From assembly GCF_036588685.1 (NCBI RefSeq), contig NC_086378.1, forward strand, positions 73,859,127-73,923,126: a stretch of 64,000 bases of DNA, read 5' to 3'. Of the stretch, positions 1-13,400 are shown piece after piece. How positions within the stretch are numbered: position 1 is the stretch's first letter; the number at the start of each line of letters is the position of its first letter. This DNA is from Mytilus trossulus (Eukaryota > Mollusca > Bivalvia > Mytilida > Mytilidae). Below the pieces are notes generated by a model, which was not told where the DNA came from, made no database searches, and saw only the letters and a list, made by a program, of their open reading frames with translations. The position numbers were made by a program, and so were the translations under genes.

Positions 1-339
1 ATACGCCTTACACGTTTTGTTCGCGCATACCTGTCGCAATGTAACTTTTTTATGTCTCTTTCTTGTATATGTATTGACATATTTTCATGTATAGAAATTT
101 TGAAACTTTGTTTTTTTTGTTTACCCGATTCTTTTTTAAACAACTGTGCAGATATCAGGCGGATTTTTTGGTACGCCTAAAAGCACATTTTATTTACATA
201 TAGAATATCATTGACGATTGAGTTGTAACAATTAGATGTTCAAATCAAATACGAAACTTAGCAGCATTTAAAAACCAAACGGTCCGAAACATTGTGTTAA
301 ATACAGCTAAGGCAATATATAAATCCACTTTTATTTTTT
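1..339. other. intergenic, nothing recognised
   Basis: AT-rich sequence with no coding signal or recognisable repeat. Confidence 0.6.
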
Positions 340-756
340 GTCTATCTGATGAGTTAAGCCTTTTTCAACTGATTTTTATAGTTCGTTTTTATGTTGTACT
401 GTTATACCACTGTCCCAGGTTAGGGGGGATCCCGCTAACATGTTTAACCCCGCCACATTATTTATGTATGTGCCTGTCCCATGTCAGGAGCCTGTAATTC
501 AGTGGTTTTCGTTTGTTTATGTGTTACATATTTGTTTTTCGTTCATTTTTTTTACATAAATAAGGCCGTTAGATTTCTCGCTTGAATTGTTTTACATTGT
601 CTTATCGGGGCCTTTTATAGCTAACTATATCCGGTATGGGCTTTGCTCATTGTTGAAGACCGTACGGTGACCTATAATTGTTAATGTTTGTGTCATTTTA
701 GTCTTTTGTGGATAGTTGTCTCATTGGCAATTCATACCACATCTTCTTTTTTATAT
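340..756 (+). repeat. mussel interspersed repeat, well-preserved copy
   Basis: This contains the chain CTGTCCCAGGTTAGG, CTAACATGTTTAACCCCGCC, CAGGAGCCTGTAATTCAGTG, GGGGCCTTTTATAGC, GGTATGGGCTTTGCTCATTG and CATACCACATCTTC, which I recognise as an abundant Mytilus repeat. Partial, more decayed copies of its 3' part lie at 9655-9812, 45355-45430 and about 51230-51385. No open frame of useful length is present. The class is unknown (possibly SINE-like or a non-autonomous retroelement). Confidence 0.65.
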
Positions 757-1759
757 ATGGATTAAAAAAACTTATTGTTTTAATGAACAGTTCTATTCAT
801 TTTAATTCATTTTTCTAGTTTGAGATAACAAGGTTATATGTTTTATGTCTGAATTGTTCCCTATTGCTGAAACAAAATCTGCTTTAACCGTTTTGATAAA
901 ATCATAAATAACAATAGCTCTTTAAAAAGACAATAAAGAGATATCCCTATCAGCTAAGCAACGCAACATTTATCACTGCTTCGATTAAAGCATTTTGATT
1001 GTTCCCTCGGTGCCTTCCTATCTTAACGACATTCTAATTTTATATGTTTTTTTATTTTGTTTATATAAAGACAATGTCTATTACTTTCTAAATTGTTTTT
1101 TGTTTCTAATAGTTTATCTTCGAACAGGATTTTTTCATTTCCCTGTGGTTCAAACACATTATAATTGATTTTCAGTAGGAATGTAACACATAATGAAGTT
1201 AATCTTTAAATTGAAATTGGGTTTCTGAAACAAATTGTTGTTTAATTTATATGTTCCTGTCAATTTGGTTTCCATGGACGACTTTTTTCATTATTAACTG
1301 CTGATGCATGATATAAAAATATTTCATGTAACACATTATACATTCTTGTTTAAGGGACGACTCAAAACAAATCAATGAAGGAAATAAAAAATCTAATTCA
1401 ACTAGTTTGGGCCATTCATGATAAATAGTTCGGTATTTATGAATAATAGTAAATCGCTGTTCAATAGTCTTAATCGATATAACTCAAACAAATCAAGGTC
1501 ACAAAACAAAACCGAGAGAACACACCAAGAATAAGATTAAAACAACAAAACAACAGAAACACTGAATTCAGACGATGAGATTATTTTAGTTATCTCAATT
1601 GTTTTACAGATTTAAAATATTGTTTTTTATTTCTTATAAGAGGACTTAACAAACAAATGACATTAAGTCACTTTAAGATTGACCATGCTGATACACAATT
1701 GTAATATTGTAACCTCTGGTTAATTGAAGAAAAGAAGCATTTGAATATTTTTTTTATTT
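757..1759. other. intergenic, one decayed repeat fragment
   Basis: No gene signal. Positions 1455-1560 resemble, in decayed form, the antisense of the repeat around 50340-50410 (CAAAACCGAGAGAACACA); the rest is anonymous AT-rich DNA. Confidence 0.5.
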
Positions 1760-1910
1760 AAGGAATGACTGTAACATTTTTCTGTCTATGAAGAAATAAC
1801 ATAAAAGATTTGGTGCACACTGAATAACGCGCGTAGCGGGTCATTTAACAGTGTGCACCACATTTTTTATGCTATTTCGAATAGACAGAAAAATATTGCA
1901 GTCATTTCTT
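1760..1910. repeat. hairpin MITE (about 150 bp palindrome)
   Basis: The left arm runs AAGGAATGACTGTAACATTT and on through TTTCTGTCTATGA to GGTGCACACTG. The right arm is its imperfect reverse complement (CAGTGTGCACC ... AGACAGAAAAATATTGCAGT ... CATTTCTT). The loop contains CGCGCGTAGCGGG. The structure is a fold-back non-autonomous element, and the target duplication is unclear. Confidence 0.8.
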
Positions 1911-4817
1911 ATAATTTAATTCTAAATTCCATTTTAAACTTGCTTAAAATGTACAATATCATTTTGTAATTACTTTATCAAAGTACTTGATCTTGCTTTT
2001 ATAATGTCTCCTCTTTAGTATCAATAAGCTATTTTTGGTTTGTTGTTATTTTAAGAAAATAATTATATTACATGTGGTTAAAAATGATATATAATATAAT
2101 TACAGAACATTACATTTACGGATAAAACAAACTAAATCAAATTCACTCAATATCTGCAAGTGCGCTTTTTACGATCAATATATCAATAAAAGTTTACCAG
2201 ATAGTGTTTTCGACCTATACCGTCATTACTGATTCCCAAACTAATAGGTATTTTCAATTTGTAAAGGCTTATACAATCTTACATAATCACTATTTCCATA
2301 AACGTAATGAGTTCTATCCCTAAACATTGGATCTAACGGTCGTGCATGCCACCGTTATAAATGAATAGTTGTCAGTGTACTATGTCCAGACAACAATCAA
2401 AATCAATCATATTGTTTATCAGCGGTTTCGACATGTTATACATTGGAATTTGTTGATGAATTGCACTTCTGGGAATTACTGTATGCATTGAAAGAAAAAG
2501 AAAAACCTACACAATTTGAACTTAATTTGTAAACATGGTTCTCTGTAGATTCTATAATAACAACCAAAGAATAAGACTTGGAATAAATGAAAAGCACTAA
2601 AATGAAACCTATCAATGACAAATACTCTGATACATTCTTTTTAAAATTGTCAGTTTCTTGGCACATAGTCATTTCATTACAAACCTGTGGGTGATTTTCT
2701 GTTTGCATACAAACTTATTTTTGAATGATTGAAATTTATAAATTTATTCGTATTTTGGATTTTGGATCTTATTTTTTTTAAATTTTAGTTTTGTAAATAT
2801 TCAGATATCTAAATTAAATGTTACTTTCGATTAGATTATTTTTTTGGCACATAATGGTGATATCAAACTTTTATTGGCCATAAGCACTCTATATGGTAAA
2901 TGAACGAGCGTTTTGACATATTGACGTTATATATTTGTTCATTCTTTTTGTTCAAGTTTTAAGTAGTTTCCATATATCAGTTTCAAACGATGCCTACCAA
3001 GATTTCAGAAAGAGCAGTTCTTTAACTTACAGGCATCAACAGCTGTATAGTGCTTTCAGATAACTATTAGAGTGCTGGTTGCCATATTTGTTTTTCTTTC
3101 ATTGTATTTGTATATAAGGGAGATCGTGTGTATGTCGTTTGAATAATTGTCTTTAAGCAATCAACAACTCCTTACTTTTATATATTAGGATTTATAATCT
3201 TCGTATGAAGTCAATACTAAGAAAAAATGACATGAGGATGAAGTCCTAGGTCGATATACTTCTTTAATTCAATAAGTTATCCTCCTCGAATAAGAATTTA
3301 ATTTCAATTGTAGCACAGTCTTATAATTTCCCATGTTATAAGCGCATTTTAACTTAAAAGACTGATAACTGACGCTTGAGTGCAAAAATGTTAACAGACA
3401 ATTAAATTACGAAGTTAAAGATCGTTGAGAACCCCAAATTCCGGAATATTTCGCACAATATAGCAACGGTTATCTATTCCTTTAAAATATGGTAGATCAC
3501 GCTGATCGTTTTGAACGAATCAAATTGTTAATATTTCCAGACTCAATTTTATTTTCCGGATACATTTTTTTCTAACATGTTGTTACAGATAATAAATGTA
3601 TAAAACAAAGCTTTAAAAAAATGTGAATGACCACATAAATCAAAATTCAATATGGCAAATATTGATTGTGCCAATAGTACACTTATAATAAAAAAAGCAT
3701 ACAGATAACTCATTTTATTTCGTTCTTTCAAATATTTTACTCTGATTTTAAAAAAAAAAAAACCAACACATTTACAATATTTTTACAGCAGTCATTTGCT
3801 GTCGCTGTAATTTTTCTTACTTTTCCTTTCTATTTCGCCTTTTTGTTGTTTGTTGATGTTCATTGTTTCTTCCCTGTGGTTATTCTTTTTTTTTAATAAA
3901 CAAAAAACATTTACAGAAATTAAACCGGCGGTGACATAAGAGGCCTCATATATTGTACATGTATTATATTTGCGAATTTATAAACATATTAGCTATAAAA
4001 AAAAAATGTCAAAACAATAGATGGTAAAATAACTTTATTTAAAAAAGATTATTCAAAAGTAAAATATGATTTATTATCTGCACAAGTAACATATTCATTT
4101 ATTTACACAAGACAACAATACACCAACATATAGTACAGATTAAATATAAACACATGAAAAATGAAATACAAATGTTCGCATCAATGTTATTTTAGGAATA
4201 GCTTTCAGGAAAATTATTAAAACTGCCGAAATCAGAAAATATGTGAATAATGCAACCGAATAAAACTTGACTTACTTAAACATTGCATTTTAATAAAATT
4301 CTATTCAAATTTGGAGCTTTCACGTAACAATAAAACCCTCAGCTTGAACGTTTTCATTTGTATGACGTCATGATTTGAAAATCATTATTTGAATTTTCGG
4401 AACTTTATTTAATTTGGATTTTGGTCAAAAACACTAAACGATCGAGGTAAAAAAAAGTTTAAAACTGATCTTTCCCACAATTGGTACTATATAACCTTAT
4501 ACTTCACTTGAGTTATAGATCAATTCATTTAAAATACATCTCAATTAAAAGCAGAGGTTGGCACGCTTCGTATGCTAAAACATTTCTCCTCAATTATTTG
4601 TCAATTTTCCTTTCAAAGGTAACGGAAATAGTGAGTGCAATACAAGATGTCATATCTGGAAAAAAGTAGAAATGTATAAAAAAAAAAAAATAATTAAAAA
4701 AAAATATTAACATTTACGGAATAAGACCCCATGAAAGCGTGTCTTCAACAATTAGAAAAAAACGATTGTATTTACGTTGATAGTTATATCAGCTTTAACG
4801 TTACAGCATCGTGTTAT
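1911..4817. other. intergenic, nothing recognised
   Basis: AT-rich DNA without exon-like stretches on either strand; only short A/T homopolymers (for example 3750-3760 and 4679-4690). Confidence 0.5.
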
Positions 4818-5699
4818 GAAGTTACGCGCGATGTTCGTACATGTAAGCGTAACATAACGTCGCGAATATTTCGTAACGTTCAAACCAAAACTTCGACTGA
4901 AACGTTGGTTTTAAGCATGTGCGACATTCTTGTAAGACTCCGCAAAATCGACGACGCGTTTTAACTACTTATCGAAAATTGATGTACTTTAGATTTTTGA
5001 AAAATTAAGAAAACCAACATTTTGAAAAATAATAAAATTCTACCATTATAACAGCTCTGATAAGCAAACAATTGACGTAAATTTGAGTTGAGTTCGTTTT
5101 TACGTAAAAAAATGGCGGTGCGACAACCTTGTAAGCCTTTGAAAAATCGCTCATAAATTACCATATATCATTTTTCAGGTATTTGTTTTTAAATTCATAA
5201 AATTAAGCAAAATAACATTGATGTAGTAAATACAAATACTAACCTTTTTCCTTTTAGATAAATGTTTTTGATTCTCAAATCTGGAATACCATTTTATGTT
5301 CTCCCGTGGGACAGATTTGCCCTTGTAGTATGGAACACTTTATTTTTTCTATGACGTCATCAAAACGTCATAAAAAATGCATAAAAAATGAAGGAACCTC
5401 TTTGTTAAATAATGGAAAAAAACGTTTTTCAAAATATTAAATAGTATAGTGGTTACAATAAATGAAAGATGTTACGCGGGACAGCCTAAAAATAGCCGTT
5501 TTTCGAAACTGAAGCTTGTCGCATGCAGCATAAAACATAGTTTCAACAAATATTTTTCTTTTTTATTTAAAACAAACCACTTTTGTTCAAAATGCGTACA
5601 ATAGCAATGAATATGATATCACAAAACAAGATATTTTGGACTTGCATTATGTCAACTACACCGATTTTCCAATGAGGTACGAACATCGCGCGTAACGTC
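4818..5699. mobile_element. terminal-inverted-repeat element, about 0.88 kb
   Basis: GTTACGCGCGATGTTCGTAC (4821-4840) is repeated as a perfect 20/20 reverse complement at 5677-5696; with flanking GA(A/C) the element is about 4818-5699. A TAT triplet abuts both ends and could be the target duplication. No transposase frame is present, so it is non-autonomous. Confidence 0.6.
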
Positions 5700-6984
5700 T
5701 ATACATTGTCAGTACCCTATATTATTGGATATTCACAGTGATTTATAATCGATGATAAATACAATTCATATTATACTTTATTTCTCCATACCATAGGGAA
5801 AAGATAAACAAATTTTGTTTTACACAAGAAAACTTACCATTCAGTCGCACAAGTAGCCCTACTGTTAAAGAAAGGAATACGATTTTTTTTTCCAGGACAC
5901 GTGAGAAATGTGCCAACCAATGAAAGAAAAGATTTAGCTATAAAAATGACACCACAGTTTAAATATGCCCCTTCACCCCCCCCCCCCCCCCCAAAAAAAA
6001 AAAACACCACCCAAAACAATTAAAATAAAATAAAATCCGATGTCGACGAAAGTAGTTTATGACTTGAAAAACAAATGCAGTTGATACCATCAGATGGTCG
6101 TAAAGCTGAAGCATACAAAAAAAGAACCATAGTCATTAGAATTAACAATAAGATAAAAGGATATAATTTGAACATACAAGTACTTAACAAAAGATCAACG
6201 TTTAATGCACACACTAATTCTAATAAGAAATAAACACACAAATTGAGGTATTACTTCGAAAAATTAAACAAGATTAAATCAAAATTGTAGTTTGCAATAA
6301 AAGAAAACGAAAATATTCCACAGGGACAATCACAATAATAAGTCAAAACTAACAACAACGTAATAACATAGACAAAACAAAAACGACCAAAAACACAAAC
6401 AACAGTATGCAAAACACAACATAGAAAACACTGATTTATTATGTTTTCCGGCACATTTATACTACAGAACTACAGATTCAGGTAGGTAATAAAGCTAATG
6501 GGAAGTCAGTACAAAGACAGATAGTTCGATGTTTACTTCACAAATGAACGAGTATTATTCAAATAATCCGTTAATCACAACAAACGTGTTTCAATGTTGT
6601 TGGTTTTTTTTTTTTAATCATGAAATTTTAATAAACTAGCGAGCAATTACATTTCTTTCAAGATATTTTGATTTTTTTAGGTATCCAATTGATATACTTT
6701 GGAATACTTTCAGTCAAATTGGCTTGATGAAAAACCTGACGAAAACGTATCCAATCGTTACTCTAAACTTTTTATAAATTATGACCTATTTTCCCATACG
6801 ATCCAGGTTCACATCAAAACACTCGCAACGATACAAAAAAGTAAAAGGCTTCAGATTAATAACATCATTATATAATAATGATTGGTAAAATATTGAGACT
6901 ATGTTTTTTAAATATTCACATATCAGCAATATCTTAATTCCCAATGATTGTCGGCCTTAAAGAAACACACATCAACGATATAGT
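5700..6984. other. 3' flank of channel gene: poly-C tract and decayed repeat
   Basis: A C homopolymer of about 16 bases followed by an A tract sits at about 5977-6004. Positions about 6290-6430 look like a decayed copy of the repeat seen at 13585, 40600, 44755, 47515 and 50580. No poly(A) signal could be confidently assigned to the gene ending at 6985. Confidence 0.45.
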
Positions 6985-7436
6985 CTACCAGTAAACTAGT
7001 AGTATCATCGCTATTGCTGTAGATAAAACAGTTAGAATAGTTACAACTATGAACATGGTTCGATCTAATCGGTCGGCAAAGGTACTACTAGACGTGTGAC
7101 ATTGACAGGAATGAGTACGTCTTTTAAATTTCTTCCTTAGAGATTTACAACATGAATCTTTTTCCTCTACACTGAAGTTTTCAGAGGAGTCAGCTATATC
7201 CATATAGTCATCAAGAAGTCTTTCAGTGGAAGGTTTTATTCCATTCTTGCTTAAACTTTTATTGCGGTTATTATTTTCTGGTCGATTGATACGATAAAGC
7301 CTAGAAGTATGAATTTCATTCGTGCGATCTGGATATCGATTTCCTCGACTTCTATTCCGATGATGAAAATACAAGACAAGTACAGTTGATGCAACAGAAA
7401 GTCCGCTTAGTGACAATAACATGGTAAGGTAGACAG
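6985..7436 (-). CDS. nAChR-like exon 6 (TM3, cytoplasmic loop, TM4, stop)
   Basis: The acceptor is TTTCTTTTCAG just above 7436 and the stop codon is 6987-6985. Joining the single base left by the previous exon restores SVSILAVYLTMLLS, which gives an unbroken TM3. The loop is rich in Arg, Lys, Ser and Asn and contains a Cys-rich patch (SCCK, SCQCH). The exon ends with the TM4 helix and no tail. Confidence 0.9.
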
Positions 7437-10400
7437 CTGAAAAGAAACGTAGAGTGTTGTTATTAGATGTATGATGTATTTTTAGGTGTATTGATGAATT
7501 ATAGATACAGTGTGTTTGTATACAATATAAACTTTGAAATACGCTTAAAATTATTCGTTATTCTCATTTGATGTAAAATGACGATTGCTATACACATGGT
7601 ATAATCAAACTCATTTGAGTAGGAAGAAGGTCATGTCGCTACTTCTAAAATTCTAAAACAGAATAGTATTGAAATACTAATATCAAGTTTTTGACAATAT
7701 ATTGACCATTTAGAATAAGTTATTATTGTCGCATATGGAGAAATGAACACTGAAATTTTCCTATACATGTAAGGTGAATCAATACATATGATTTGTCTCA
7801 AGTTGAAGACATATTGATAGCCTTTAACTATCTCTTCTTATTTAATAGATATTGAAACTGTTAACATGGCGTCGGAAATTACTTGGTATTCAAACCCTTT
7901 GTATTCAAATCATGTTTAAAATGGTAATGATGAATTTGCTTTTCCTCATTTTGTTTCTTTTTGAGTGTTCATACTACAGCTTATGATTGATCAAGTGCTC
8001 TTATTCTTGGACATATCTGTGTTAAGGAAGATGTATGATGGTCAGTCACCTTTGTGATAAATAGCCCTTGTATTAGCATTTCTGTTTTGCACTATTGATC
8101 CCTATTTGGCCTTTGTCCGTATTAAGATCAAGTGTAAATGAGTTTATTGGAGTGTAAATTTGAAATAATGTCTTTTGTATGTCTGGTTGGGTAGTCATTT
8201 GATACGCTGTCCTGACTGGTAATTGATTCTATATGATTATACTAAGTAATTTTATTTATCTATCTATGTAATGTAATACTTACCGAGTATGGAAACACTA
8301 TTAGATGTCTTTGGCATCACCTCATTAACAACACTCATAAAAACAGTGAAGGACAGTAATACTGTTACAGCTAATGTCATTTTCTCACCCGTGCTTGTCG
8401 GTAGTAGAAACACTAACACATTTAACAAGGACAACATTGATATTGGAAGTATAGTGGATATGATATAGTAAACCGGCCTTCTACGCAATCGCAATACAGC
8501 TTCAGCTCCAGGAAGAATTTCCCCATGATTGTACGAGCCGTCATCAGGTGAAAATGCTGAAACAGAAGTAGAGGCTAAGTCCCACTCTCCATTGGGGTAA
8601 TAATTCGTTACATCAACAGTATTTCTTTCAACAACAACGTTCAATGATCTGTTCGTGTGCATCCATGACATGACACGTATTCCACAGAACTGGTGATCAA
8701 AGGGATATTTTGCTATATCAACCTCGCATATCGTTTGCATCACAACTCCTGGCTCCCAGATCATGAGACCTGTATAATCAAGGTTGATATACATTCCATC
8801 AATACCCAATTCCCTGTATCCATAAGCCCTGAAAAAGGAGACAGACATTCAAACTGAAGCAAAAATTAGAACTAGGCATACACTAAAATGAAATTAGAGC
8901 ATTTCGTAGTAAAAACACCCGTATCAGATAAATTTAAATTAGAACAACGGTGATTTAAAACAAAAGAAAAGTTAAAAAAAAGAAGGAAGAACAGATTTTC
9001 ATAAAACTTGTTTATTAGAGTTTAAAGAATAAATAACATTACCACTGTTTTCATACTGATCAGCATTTAATATGTAACTATTTTTAAAACAATGTAAGAA
9101 TAATGCTTGCCGGACAATGGAAACCCACGAAATTAGACTTCATAAATGCTTCAGGTAGGTTTAAGGCATTCTCGGCTTGTTATTCAATTGAATGTGATTT
9201 CTTTCAAATGTCAACAACCAGCCTCTAGAATTTTTTGTATCTTTTGAAAAAATATTTTAAGTAGTTGTTAATGTTGAAACGTATTGTCTGAAACAATTGA
9301 TACGTTTCATACAACGCCATAGTTTCCTATTGTTACCTTTCAATATTCCAAATCATCAGATGAGAAAAGTATTGAAGCTGTTACATTGCTAAACGTACGA
9401 ACAAAAATCAAATGATCGAACTGTAATTGGTTCACTTTCTCTGACATGTGAGCACAATATTCAAAAAAGGAAACATTTTAAAAGGGTTAAGTCTTTGAGT
9501 GTTGTATAGCACATACTGTTTGCATGCATCCGTAAAGGATTTATATAACGATACTCATAGACTTATTGTATTTAAGATTAAAATTTATAAAAGTCAATAA
9601 AGTATGTTACATAAATTCACCAAAACAAATATTGTTTATGCTTAAAGTTTGTGATTTCAGGACCTTTTATAGCTGACTATATATGCTGTATGGGTTTTGC
9701 TTATTGTTGATGGCCTTATGATGACCCTCTGGCTGTTAATTTCTGCGTCTTTTGGTCTTTTGAGTAGAATTGATTCAATATCAATCATACCACATTTTCT
9801 TTTTTATATTTAATTGAAAAACATGCTTGAGATATCTTTCAACATCATCCTTGGTGTTTACACGTGATGCAACAGGAGGGTTTAAAAAAACGCAGATGTG
9901 GTATGTTTACAAAAATGTATACACCTGGTATGAAACAAAGTACGTAAAGGTTCACAAAAATAACTATTGCCGTTCTTTATCCTTAGACTTACGTATTTTC
10001 TACGAGTAAATCAGGTGTCCAGACGTCATTACGTGAGACAAGTATTTCCGTCAGGTTATTGTATTGACTTTTATTCCAGTGCAAGAATTGGTCTTTCCAT
10101 GCCTGAAATAAGTATTATATATTTATTACTGGGTATAATAAACATGATATTTCCGACAGTTTGATTCACATGGCATAGGACTATCAATTAAAGCAGTAAA
10201 ATTGTCGGGACAGACACCACCTGAGCCCAATTAGGCTGAAATATATACTCGTAGGAAAGACAAATTTGGCAGGTCTTTGATGTCTTTTGGTTTATGGCAT
10301 GGCTTATGGAATCCAAATCGTACCATTGTGTAACTTTTGGTCGATGAAGGTAGTCAAACTGGTTGAAAAATTAACTGGTTTTTTTCATTCAAAATAGATG

Positions 10401-13400
10401 TGATGTATTGAATCTCTTTTCGTTAATCTCAACCGGCAATTGGAAGTTAAACATTTTAAAGGCTTTCATTTTAAATGTACGGATTTCTATCAAGTTATTT
10501 ATTTTGTCGATGAGAAATAATTGTATTTTCGTTGATATTTGATTTCGTGTTTTAACCAATTTTTTAACATCCATTTTGCAAATTTAAAATGTGTTGAATA
10601 TTTGATTTCTTGGTTTACTTATACCTAGGAAATCATTAAAACTGGTGAATCATGAATAATAATGAATACAAAGTAATTAAAAAAGAATTAATTATTCGTC
10701 GATTAGACATACAAATTCAACAGGTACATGTAGTAAGATGTTGTCAACAGAGTGTTAAATATAAGTATACGATAAAATGCAAAAATTACAGACTGTACAG
10801 CCTTAATGTGCTTTGACTCAATTTTATACATTGGACAGTATAAATAAACCACACAATTATTTTACAAAAATAGGATTAAGTCCCTTTTAAAACCCTTGTT
10901 TTGTGGTCAGAAATAGTTCTTTAGTTTTGCATTTGATCATAACAGTTGCTTCTATATTACAACATATCAAAAACTTGCGCGAAATACCTTTTTGAAGGAA
11001 AAAATTTGAATGGTAATTATATCATACTGTAGTGACATAAAAGCCAAAATACCACTGTTGGCTTCAATCTGAATCAAATGTCATACTAGACAGAAAGTAA
11101 TCGTCATTCTCTTCACTAAACGATTAAATATTTCCAATTGTAACTTTGTCTCTTTTAAACGACGATGTTACTGCAACTTATGTTTATGATGCAAGTGTTT
11201 CAAAACTTGACTCTGTATGGCTAAATATGATGAAATTATAATATTGCAAACGGAATTTTATCTAGGCGTTGTGTATAGCAAATGACTAATAGTTAAATCC
11301 ATCTCATATCTGCACTTATTCAGAATTTATATAAATAAAATTTATCGTGTTTATAAATAAAAATTTTGATTGGGAGCATTTTTTGATATAATGATCTTAA
11401 AATTGTCTCTAAATAAAGGCAACAGTAGTATACCGCTGTTCAAAACTCATAAATCCATGGACAAAAAACAAAATCGGGGTAACAAACCAAAACCGAGCGA
11501 AACGCATTAAATATAAGAGGAGAACAAAGATTAAAATTGTCTCTAACCATATAATGTTGATGTGATGAATCTTTTGTAGAAATAATCCTATCATAGACAT
11601 GCAACATAATGAAAGTTTTGCATACATGATTTATTTAAGAGTCTAAATCAATGTAATCAAAACCGAACCTTATCATCAACAACAATATATATGTAACGGA
11701 CAGTATACAATTACTATAAAACCGTAATCCATTTGATGCAATATTAGATTTTTGGATGAGTAGTTTTAAACGCTTAATTGTCATACACTCAAGCTATTAG
11801 TTTATCACAAAGACTGTTATCTCATCCCTATTGTCAACTTCACGACTGAAGTACAAAGAAGCGTTATTGATGCACTCTGAGGTGGTTTTTAACCCACTAT
11901 ACATTTCCTTTCGATAATTCTAAGATTGGATGAAATGTCTTATGTCTAGAGATAACATATATCGTATGATTCATAGTATTAAGAATATCATTGTAGACCC
12001 CTCTATTGTTGGAAATAAGCAAAATCAAAGAGGTAGTAAGTTCAAATGGGTATTGTCGTGTTCTTGTTTGAGAAACAAAACGCACATATAAAGAGGCTTA
12101 AATATTTTTCTTCAACAACAAACAGTTTGTTTATGACATATCATTTTAAGTCTAGACATTGTGCATTAGTTTAATTAAAACTGTTAAAAAGAAACATACA
12201 AATAAAACTTAAAGTATGATAACGATGCTCATTTAACGTCATAGGTTCAGGTTTAGACAATAAAAACGAGAAATAATCAAGTATCTTCTTGTATTTACCT
12301 TCTATCAACTAGTTGTACCTTTGTTTCTGAATTGATTCATTTGACAGTTTGCTTAGAAAATTATTTTTTTAACATTAGATTATGCTTTAATGTTGAATCT
12401 TTTATTCCATTAGCGGTTAAGTTATAACAGACGAAGAACACATCTGTAATAAGGTGACACAATGATAACCCGATTAGAATATTATCACCTGACCGTAAAC
12501 TACCATATATAACAGCACGTATAACCAAATTAATTTTGTAACTCATTTCCTTATTTTATAACATAAGATAATTTTAATGACAACAGTAGATAGCAGACCC
12601 TTCGATTTATCTTAATCTCTGACTATAAAACTAATTGCATAAATATATAAAATGTATTACAATACTTGAAACAGTAGTTGCATTGGTTATATTGGGGGAA
12701 AAGGAGGGGGGGGGGGGGTTGGAACCACGAAAAATCCCAAGCTTATGATTTGTATGACTGACGCATATTTTGTAAACAACGACAAACCAGGAACATTCGA
12801 ATTAATAAAGTCAAGAGGCCCTCTAAAGATAGAACCGAGTAAATGAATTAAATTCATTGTTTTTGTTCCTTTCATACGGGATTAATTGGAAATTAGTCAA
12901 TCTGTCTGTGTGTTCGTCCGTTAGTTTATCCTTTTGTTCAAATCATAAGCCAAATTAAAGATTTAATCTTGATAACGCGCTACACAATAAATAAGTAGTA
13001 AATCTCAAATAACTTATCATTTTTATAATTTCATTATCATTCTTATCACAATTATTGGTGAGTCTTGTGTAGACGAAACGCACGTCTGGCGTACTTAATT
13101 ATAATCTTGGTACCTTTGATAACTATTTACACCACTGGGTCGATGCCACTGCTGGTGGACGTTTCGTCCACGAGTGTATCACCGGTTCAGTGGTTCGGTG
13201 TTGACATGACTATCAATAATGGGGTTATTTTTATAAATTTCCTGTTTACTTTAACTTTTCGAAAAACTAAGGATTTTCTTATCCCAGGCATAGATTATCT
13301 TAGCCGTATTTGGCATAACCTTTTGGAATTTTGCATTCTCAATGCTCTTCAACTTTGTACTTGTTTGGCTTTATAAATATTTTGATATGAACGTAACTGA

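Noticed and set aside
4731..4964. 77-codon frame with higher GC
   Set aside because: Overlaps the CpG-rich inverted end of the 4818-5699 element, which explains its composition.
13065..13376. 103-codon open frame
   Set aside because: Lies entirely inside the hammerhead/retrozyme-like unit and starts within the ribozyme remnant.
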